From Macrotrachela quadricornifera (Eukaryota; Rotifera; Eurotatoria; Philodinida; Philodinidae): a DNA stretch of 64,000 bases. The position numbers were made by a program, and so were the translations under genes. The notes beneath the pieces are model-generated. The model saw only the letters and a list, made by a program, of their open reading frames with translations. It searched no databases and had not been told where the DNA came from. The stretch spans positions 1-64,000 of the forward strand of contig JAJEKB010024911.1 of NCBI GenBank assembly GCA_022393335.1, given 5' to 3'. Positions 58,065 through 64,000 of this stretch are shown here, one piece after another (the first letter of the stretch is position 1; each line of letters opens with the position of its first letter).

Positions 58065-60666
58065 TGTTTCTAGACAGACCGTCCAAGCTCCATAATTTGT
58101 GTTAGGATAATCTAGAGAACGGAATATCACCCAGCTGTCGGACAAACGTTATCGTGGAGCTAAAGTGTTGAATATGATATATCTTTTTTTAGATTTTCTA
58201 TATCATATTCGGTTTGCCCAAAATAAAATACGGATTCATAGGTAAACTATGGTAGATCGATTTTATATGGTTGAGATAATTAAAATCAGTATAGGCGCAA
58301 AAAAACAACTGTTAAGTCTTTTACAATTAGCTGAATGGATAATTAATTTATACAGCGACATTATTTATTTTGTGAATCTTGAAAAGTCTTTATAGAGGGT
58401 AGAATATTTTAATTAAGCTTTGCATGGATTCTTTGATATTGATCAGGATTAGAATCAGAATGAAAAATAAAGTGAAATTGATATGTGAAGCTGCACTTAG
58501 ACGGTTAATTAATATATTGACTATCTCTCTAGACATTTTTTTCTCTTCTTCAGACACATGTACAAGAAAAAAAATCGAATGATGCACATGTTCTATTATA
58601 AAAAAAAAACAGCCATAATATGCATTATTTGATTTCGAAAAAAACATATTATAAAGTAGATTACAATCAAACTTGAATAATTTCCTGAAATTTAATCACT
58701 AGCAATTCAGCTCGCAAACGTTCCTCAACTTCGTCGCACCGTATTTTGCAATCGAGCTATGCTCGAATGCCGTCTAGTTCGAGTAGAAATCTAGTTTTCT
58801 TTCTTTTTTTTAGACGTGGTCATCAAAATGTCTCATGTTGTATTGCAATAATCTCGCGAATAGAACATCATAAGATCTTAGTTTGAATGCGAGATTTAAG
58901 ATTCGAGTGTAATTTAGGAAAATCCATTTAGAGATTCTAAAAGTAAAATTTTGTTTTTATATGGGAAGCTCCGAAAAAACGTGTTTTTGACGATTGTCAT
59001 CGTTCAAGTTAATTAAAATGAACATAGCAGTGAGAGCTAGCCGCTGTTTTCTTTCAACAGCTGATTTAGAGCTAAGCGAACAGAAGACGATAAATAATGG
59101 ATACTGAAACATCTGATAATAGATGACAATTCAAATTGATAAATAAAGTAGAATTAAATTTTAATTTCAATAGTCCTAATAAAATATTAAATATATAGTT
59201 GTTTTTCATTTAATTGTTTTAATCTCTTCGATCGGTCAAATTTATTGTATACTGCATGAAAAATTTTAAGAATCGTGACAGTTTTATAATAACTTTTGAA
59301 GAAATTGTAGAAATATGTAGTTTTTATTTTCCTAATATAACGGAAATTTTCGATCTTATACGATCATTTTCAACCTTTTATTACGACCTTTTTTTATACA
59401 AGATGTTACAAGAACCGAAAAATTTATTATAAAAATCTCACGATTCTTCAAATTTTTCATACATTATTATACAAATGTAGTATTTACCATCTTGAGTGGT
59501 ATATCATAGGTATATTGGTATTGGATTTGAAGTGAATTGGAGATATATTACATCGTTATCACCATCATTCAAATATCGGAAAAGACACTAGATAATGATG
59601 TAAATCGTCATGATGTTAAATGTTTATGTTGTTTCAATCATAATTTTTCATGTTTATGCTGTCTGCTTATTTATTGTTTTATGTTTTGTAACATCTTGTA
59701 TAAAAAAAAGGTCGTGGTAAAAGGTTGAAAATGATTGTATAAGATCGAAAATTTCCGTTATATTAGGAAAATAAAAACTAAAATTACACATAAAAAAACT
59801 AAATATTTCTACAATTTCTTCAAAATTTATTGTATTTGCTATCAATGGGCTTTTCTTTATGTAACAAACGATTATTATGAAGCCTGTATAGAGTTCATCT
59901 AGTTACTGTCTTGTCCATGTCTTCTAATATTAGTTAACGAAAATGAAACCAAAACTAAAATCAAATCTTCGAAATATTTGTATTTTTCATGCAATAAAAA
60001 ACAAAATGCATGACTTTGTATTTGTTTGAATACTTCTCTGTTTGTTTTCATTTTAAAAATTCGTTAACTAAATATTCGTGAATTTCAAATAATTCTATTA
60101 TAATCCAATTGATTATAATGTTGATGGTTCTTATTTAAATTTTAAAAAGATTTTTTGAAATGAATAAAATTATCAAAAATCAAAGTTCTAGATCTTCAGC
60201 AACAATTCAAGAGATACTTTCTCTCTACCTCTCTCTATAGATTAAAGAAATTTAAAAGCGGACGATTTATTCTCAAAACACATCTTTTGATTCCTCATGT
60301 AGATTTATTCTTATCAATATTATGATTCACATCATAATCCTACATTCGCATCGCATTTTGCAATTGAGTGAAATTCGAATGCCATCTAGTCTATCTATGC
60401 ACTCACTATTTTATGCAGACGCTAACTACATTGGACCTCGCGAACAATGAAATTGATGATGAAGGAGCGCAACATTTAGCCAATGCTTTAAAGCAAAATA
60501 AAGTAATGTGAATCATATCAATTTTCTTCTTAATCACCTATGCACTCACTATTTTACACAGACAGTCATCACATTGGATCTCTTTTCGAATAAAATCAAT
60601 ATTAGTCTAGAACGGCATATTATAAAAATGCTCGAAAACAACGCGTCATTCAAGGAACGGACATGA
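54616..60666 (+). CDS. F-box + leucine-rich-repeat protein, one LRR per exon (11 exons)
   Basis: Predicted join of 54616-54768, 56283-56366, 56426-56509, 56569-56652, 56712-56795, 56855-56938, 56998-57081, 57140-57223, 57283-57366, 60419-60502 and 60562-60666, giving 337 residues. Exon 1 (51 codons) is an F-box: LPIELVYRILDHLDQLTILLS...CTRLNAI. It ends AAG|GTAATT in phase 0. Nine exons of exactly 84 nt each encode one 28-residue ribonuclease-inhibitor-type repeat (TLTTLNL.SNQIGDEGAQ.LANALEQNK). The last exon encodes a capping repeat (TVITLDLFSNKI...) and a TGA. All introns are phase 0, so repeats can be added or lost without breaking the frame. The F-box suggests an SCF ubiquitin-ligase receptor whose LRR horseshoe binds substrate. 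Intron 1 is 1.5 kb; intron 9 carries a 3-kb mobile insertion. All exons are free of stops. Confidence 0.85.
56283..57366 (+). repeat. Tandem exon-intron array, 143-bp unit, eight copies
   Basis: LRR exons start at 56283, 56426, 56569, 56712, 56855, 56998, 57140 and 57283: spacing 143 bp six times out of seven, once 142. Each unit is an 84-nt exon plus a 58-59-nt intron. The introns are also alike: GTAATATGAATCATATCAAT..., then CATCTATGCACTCACTGTTTT, then ACAG. Two more units follow at 60419 and 60562, again 143 bp apart, beyond the insertion. Confidence 0.95.
57980..58777 (+). mobile_element. Second Helentron-like element, 798 bp, nested
   Basis: It begins AATACGGTGCGACG. The inverse CGTCGCACCGTATT is at 58732-58745, followed by a strong hairpin (GCAATCGAGC TAT GCTCGAATGC, 58748-58770, one mismatch) and the end CGTCTAG at 58777. 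It is inserted between T and T. The 3' tail aligns almost base for base with that of the outer element (TTGCAAT(C/T)GAG...TCGAATGCC(G/A)TCTAG), so they belong to one family. A (TTA)n microsatellite sits near the left side (58031-58064), as is common in such elements. Non-coding. Confidence 0.75.
58748..58770 (+). other. 3' terminal hairpin of the nested element
   Basis: A ten-base-pair stem with one A-A mismatch and a TAT loop, ending seven bases before the CTAG terminus. The equivalent hairpin of the outer element (60360-60382) is more worn but keeps most pairs if G-U is allowed. Confidence 0.7.
59297..59832. repeat. Foldback inside the outer Helentron-like element
   Basis: Left arm 59297-59411 and right arm 59689-59832 are reverse complements. 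Shared landmarks are GAAGAAATTGTAGAAATAT, TTTTTATTTTCCTAATATAACGG, AATTTTCGATCTTATAC and GACCTTTTTTTATACAAGATG. The right arm contains an extra block of about 25 bp. The two open frames here on opposite strands (59537, 59654) are products of the arms. Confidence 0.8.
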
Positions 60667-61158
60667 TTGTTCATAAGAAGATGGCCATGACAGCAATGAA
60701 TTTTTAGAAATGGATTAAACAGTCTTCTAGTTTTATACTTTGATATTTTTTGATGAATCGGATTAATTTTTTTTTGCGAAATCCATTTAATAAATGCTAT
60801 CGAGAAGTATATTGCGTTCTACGAGATTAAGTAGGGAATTAATATTTTTTATCGTGAACGTTTCTTTTGAATAACTCTTGTTGTGTTTGTAAGACTAAAA
60901 AGAATTTTATAAGAATTTGTACAAGTCTTAAGTAAGTGTACAAGATGTTCTGAATATGATTTAATAAAATTTTTCCTATATGTTTGCTATTTCATTAGTT
61001 TGGTGAAACAAATATTGTCAAAAATCTTTTTTGACTATAACAAAAAATAGTTTCTTTTTTCGAATATATTAAATTAGATAAACATTCAAATATAAATTGT
61101 CTTGTTTTATATTAATCAAGAAGTAATAATTATAATTTAGTAATAAATCTTTAATTAA
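60667..61158. other. 3' flank of the F-box/LRR gene
   Basis: AT-rich, probable 3' UTR at its start; AATAAA-type signals lie at 60789 and 60962. No gene seen. TTAA at 61155-61158 borders the piggyBac-like end. Confidence 0.5.
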
Positions 61159-61690
61159 CCCTTTCAAGACTGTAGTACAAGAGTTGTACCATCTATTTTT
61201 CCCGTAGAAAAAAAATTTGTTTACACTTATGTGTCCGAACTTCTTATATATGGAAGTTATGAAGGACTTTAACTATCATGTTATACATATCTTTTCTTGA
61301 TTTTGTATATAATCTACTTAGACGTTCGGTTTTCTTTATATGATTTTATCATGAAATCATAGTTTCATTCTATTTCTCTGACATGTTGTCTTATATATGA
61401 TTGGAAGTCTGGAAGAAACTGGCTTTGGGGTTTTTTTAATTTTTTCTTCAATCTTCCTTCAGACAAGAAGCGTAAATTAGCATCGACACAATCTGCTGTT
61501 CAGGCGGATGGTAGAATGCATATGTCTGTCAAAGATGTACGTAAGACATGTGCTTACTGTAGCACAAAAGAAATGCAAGTTTTATTAGTCATCGAATGCT
61601 CTAATTGGAAACTGGCTTTCTTCGTATGAGACGACAAAAACTGTTTTTTTTTGAATATCATAAACGTTTCATAGAAGCAGAAATGTTCAT
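61159..61690 (+). mobile_element. piggyBac remnant: left end and transposase C-terminus
   Basis: TTAA followed directly by CCCTTTCAAGACTGTAG at 61155-61175 fits a piggyBac insertion end (TTAA target, CCCTTT-type terminus). About 300 bp downstream, after an acceptor-like CTTCAG, the plus-strand frame from 61463 reads KKRKLASTQSA, then KTCAYCSTKEMQVLLVIEC, then KLAFFV-stop and a shifted CFF.EYHK. This is the C-terminal Cys-rich finger of piggyBac transposases, with one Cys of the second pair changed to Trp, one stop and one frameshift. The body of the transposase is deleted and no right end was found. Confidence 0.6.
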
Positions 61691-62770
61691 GATAGTGCCA
61701 GCTTTTTCAGAATTTAGGTTTTAAAAATTCATGAATTTACATAGAATTTCAGTTATTGCGTGTGTTATACTGTAAAACTTAACGAATTTGATTGATTAGC
61801 TGTAGTTTAAATTGATCATAGCCTTAAAAATCAAATCCAAACATTTTTTGAACACCATTGCAGCAGTGACAGATTCTGAGAAAAAAAATCAAATTTATAA
61901 TATTTATAATTGCTAAATAGATGAATGAGAATTGAGGAGATTGATAATTTATTCGGCACACCTCTCAGAGTTTTTAATTGATCTTTCGGAGGAGAAAATT
62001 TAAATGCATACAGATCTCTATAGACTTTGTTATTAGAATGTCAGTTAATTATCAAAAAATTTCTTTCGAATTGAATACATTCTATTTTATCATATTGACT
62101 TATTTCTTCAATTGAAAGTAGTGGTCATGTCGGGGTACTTTTCTTGAATTGTAGCACTATCTAATATAATATACTGTAATATAATAAAATGGACTTTTTT
62201 AAGTAGAAATCAATATTTTTAGGATGGTTCAATCGAAAATTAATGAAATATGAGTAAATTATTTTAACTACAAATATTTTCATAATTCAGGGCTGACATT
62301 AACGTACTCGTCTCCAAAACGTCGTGATAAAGATCTTCAATCCATGCATGTCTATCATACATAAGACGAAAAAATCTAACTTTTTCCATTCATTTTGCAT
62401 ATATAGATTCGACCAGATTCACAAAACACTTTTTGTTTTATGATACAAGAAGATTGTTTGATGGTTAATTAAATAGTTTTAATTTAAATTTCAAAGTGTG
62501 CTATAACACATTATCTTTTTTAAATGTTAATCCCTCACTTTTGTCTATTTATACGTTACATAGAAACATATTTCTACAGAAGACTTTGATTAGTTTCATC
62601 ACGACATCTATGTTAAAATAAAAGAATTTTAAAATGAACAACAAAGAGGCATTTCTATGTTAACAATAAATTTTATGTCATGTTTTTTTTACATTCTTGT
62701 ATAAATTATTGATTCTAACTAACTTCAAGTTTTTCTTGATCATTATTAATATAAAAAGAATTTTATTCCT
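61691..62770. other. Intergenic stretch upstream of the MEIG1-like gene
   Basis: AT-rich, without supported genes. The last 150 bp should contain the promoter and 5' UTR of the MEIG1-like gene, but no TATA or initiator could be assigned with confidence. Confidence 0.4.
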
Positions 62771-63117
62771 ATGGCTACATCAACTTTAACATTACTTGAA
62801 CCAAAATCATTAATTCGTCCAACACATTGGTCAAAAGAAGTTGAAAATGCTTATCGTTTTCAATTAGCTGGTTATCGAGATGAACTTGAATATAAACGAA
62901 TTCGACAAGTAGCTGAGGTTATTTCATTTTTCATAAATTCTCTCTTTTTGTTTTTCTTATGAAATCTATTATTTTTATTTAACAGATTGACGTATGGCCG
63001 GATAGTGGTTTTGTCAAAAAATTACAACGTCGAAAAGATGGATTTTTTTATTATTTTGATAAACTTCGTGAATGTCCTGATAAAGAAATAAAAAAATGTA
63101 AAATATATTCATATTAA
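62771..63117 (+). CDS. meig1: MEIG1 homologue (meiosis-expressed gene 1), 2 exons
   Basis: Spliced as join(62771-62917, 62986-63117), a 68-bp phase-0 intron with GAG|GTTATT donor and AACAG acceptor, giving 92 residues; vertebrate MEIG1 is 88. Conserved blocks are recognisable throughout: [50 protein letters not shown] and the short acidic-basic tail ending in Tyr. In mammals MEIG1 partners PACRG and is needed to build the sperm flagellum. In a ciliated invertebrate a general ciliary or axonemal role is plausible, which is inference. The frame is intact, and AAATAAA directly follows the stop. Confidence 0.92.
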
Positions 63118-64000
63118 AAGAAATAAATTTCGATGTAATAAATGTAGATCATTCATTATATATATTAGAATATGGATACATTCAATTTTGTCTTTACACA
63201 AATTGATTCTTTTTTTAAATTATTTAATGTCATTGATTTTTAATCCTTTTAAAATACTTAATATAATAAAAAAAAAAGAAAAAGAATATCGAAATTGTAT
63301 GAAGTTAATCAATATGAAAACGAAATTATTTTGCATAAGAATTGATTGTATTTGATTAAATTAAAAAAGTACTCAAAAATACATAAGATTATGTATTTTT
63401 AATTCAATGTACTTTTTTTATAAATTACTAAATTTTATTCACTTTAAAATTAATACTTGTTATATTTTTAAGAATCTAAATTGATGTTGTTACATTTAAA
63501 AGAATGCATTAGAATGTTTTTGATTATTTACTTTTCTTATTTTGTTGTTCTATTTACACAATTAATTATTTAGCTTTTAAATCGGTAAGAATAATTTGTT
63601 ATTGAATATTGTTTTTAGTTATTTCATTCTTTTTTTAGAATAGAATTTGTACTCTCTTTTGTTTTTTTAAATTAAGAACTATATTAATAGTTCAATTATT
63701 CTCTTGTATTCTTAGTATTTGTATATGACATCATTTGAATAAAAGTATTAGTGATATTCTATATAATTAAATTATTATGTTTATATATTTTTGATGTAAA
63801 ATTATTGACGAGATTTGAATTAAATATAGACATTTTTAATGAAATAAAAATAGAAAATCAAGGTTTCATTTAACTTTAAATAACTGAATATTTTTATTTT
63901 TACAAAGATATATTTATTTAAGATATTTAGACAACTATCAATCATACATTATTTATTATTTTTTAACTATTTATCATGTATTTCATCGAATATTAATAAA
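63118..64000. other. 3' UTR and AT-rich intergenic DNA to the window edge
   Basis: Extremely AT-rich. AATAAA begins about 4 bp after the MEIG1-like stop and further candidates follow. No other gene is visible. Confidence 0.5.

Larger units (their letters stand above)
57399..60389 (+). mobile_element. Helentron-like (Helitron-type) non-autonomous element, 2,991 bp
   Basis: Inserted in intron 9 of the LRR gene. The 5' end begins AATGCGATGCGAA. The reverse complement TTCGCATCGCATT lies at 60345-60357, not at the end but followed by 32 bp holding a hairpin (GCAATTGAGT gaa ATTCGAATGC, 60360-60382) and then CCATCTAG. The element sits between TT and T. A 5' terminal inverted repeat matching a 3' subterminal one, plus a 3' hairpin, is the diagnostic layout of Helentrons and their non-autonomous derivatives. 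Removing 2,991 bp leaves the flanking exon starts 145 bp apart, close to the array period. No Rep/helicase is encoded. It hosts a related element (57980-58777) and a foldback (59297-59832). Confidence 0.72.

Noticed and set aside
1..64000. tRNA, rRNA, CRISPR arrays, bacterial operons, telomeric TGTGGG arrays
   Set aside because: Looked for by eye on both strands; none found. The intron-bearing genes and transposon types are eukaryotic.

Overview
The window is AT-rich eukaryotic DNA. It most resembles a bdelloid rotifer (Adineta/Rotaria-like) genome. This is inference from gene families and architecture, not a database match. Supporting signs are very short introns (about 43-70 bp) inside genes and a transposase; a six-blade NHL-repeat protein of the type amplified in bdelloids; a stand-alone arginine-type ADP-ribosyltransferase; F-box/LRR and LamG proteins; and a wide variety of transposable elements, nearly all present once and mostly decayed.

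Layout. 1-528: 3' end of a PDZ-domain gene. 1730-2636: decayed mariner with TIRs and TA flanks. 3668-4010: tiny TATA-driven gene for a 45-residue Cys/His protein. 4.9-7.7 kb: degenerate repeats. 8172-9085 (minus): NHL exon. 9297-11593: apparently intact, intron-containing FLYWCH/MULE transposon with 9-bp target duplication and long TIRs made of tandem sub-repeats. 12143-14568: foldback element containing a 1.5-kb hAT-type element (8-bp target duplication), which itself contains a small inverted-repeat element. 15-16 kb: non-LTR endonuclease relic. 17958-18833 (minus): ADP-ribosyltransferase. 21.4 kb: MITE. 22.2-24.2 kb: decayed Ty3/gypsy element. 24.5-30.5 kb: gene-poor. 31.1-32.6 kb: broken second MULE, followed by a reverse-transcriptase scrap. 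33-37.3 kb: diverged tandem duplication of about 1.85 kb. 37.9-38.5 kb: large foldback. 38.8 kb: SWIM-type transposase scrap. 40380-41369 (minus): F-box + LamG gene. 44940-46897 (minus): secreted PAN-like/Thr-linker/LamG gene of four exons. 47-54 kb: repeats. 54616-60666: F-box + LRR gene in which each 28-residue LRR is its own 84-nt phase-0 exon in a 143-bp tandem exon-intron array. 61.1-61.7 kb: piggyBac scraps. 62771-63117: two-exon MEIG1 homologue.

The most notable discovery is at 56-60.7 kb. The LRR exon array repeats at almost exactly 143 bp and is interrupted by a 2,991-bp insertion at 57399-60389. That insertion, and a related 798-bp element nested inside it (57980-58777), share the architecture of Helentron-type Helitron relatives: a 5' terminal inverted repeat, a matching inverted repeat that is subterminal at the 3' side, then a short hairpin, then a CTAG end, inserted between two Ts. 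Removing the outer element restores the array period.

The genes do not form one pathway. Several encode recognition or adaptor modules (PDZ, NHL, F-box/LRR, F-box/LamG, PAN/LamG) typical of expanded families, sitting among mobile elements. No tRNA, rRNA, CRISPR array or telomeric repeat was seen by eye. Coordinates of spliced genes come from reading splice sites and reading frames by eye.
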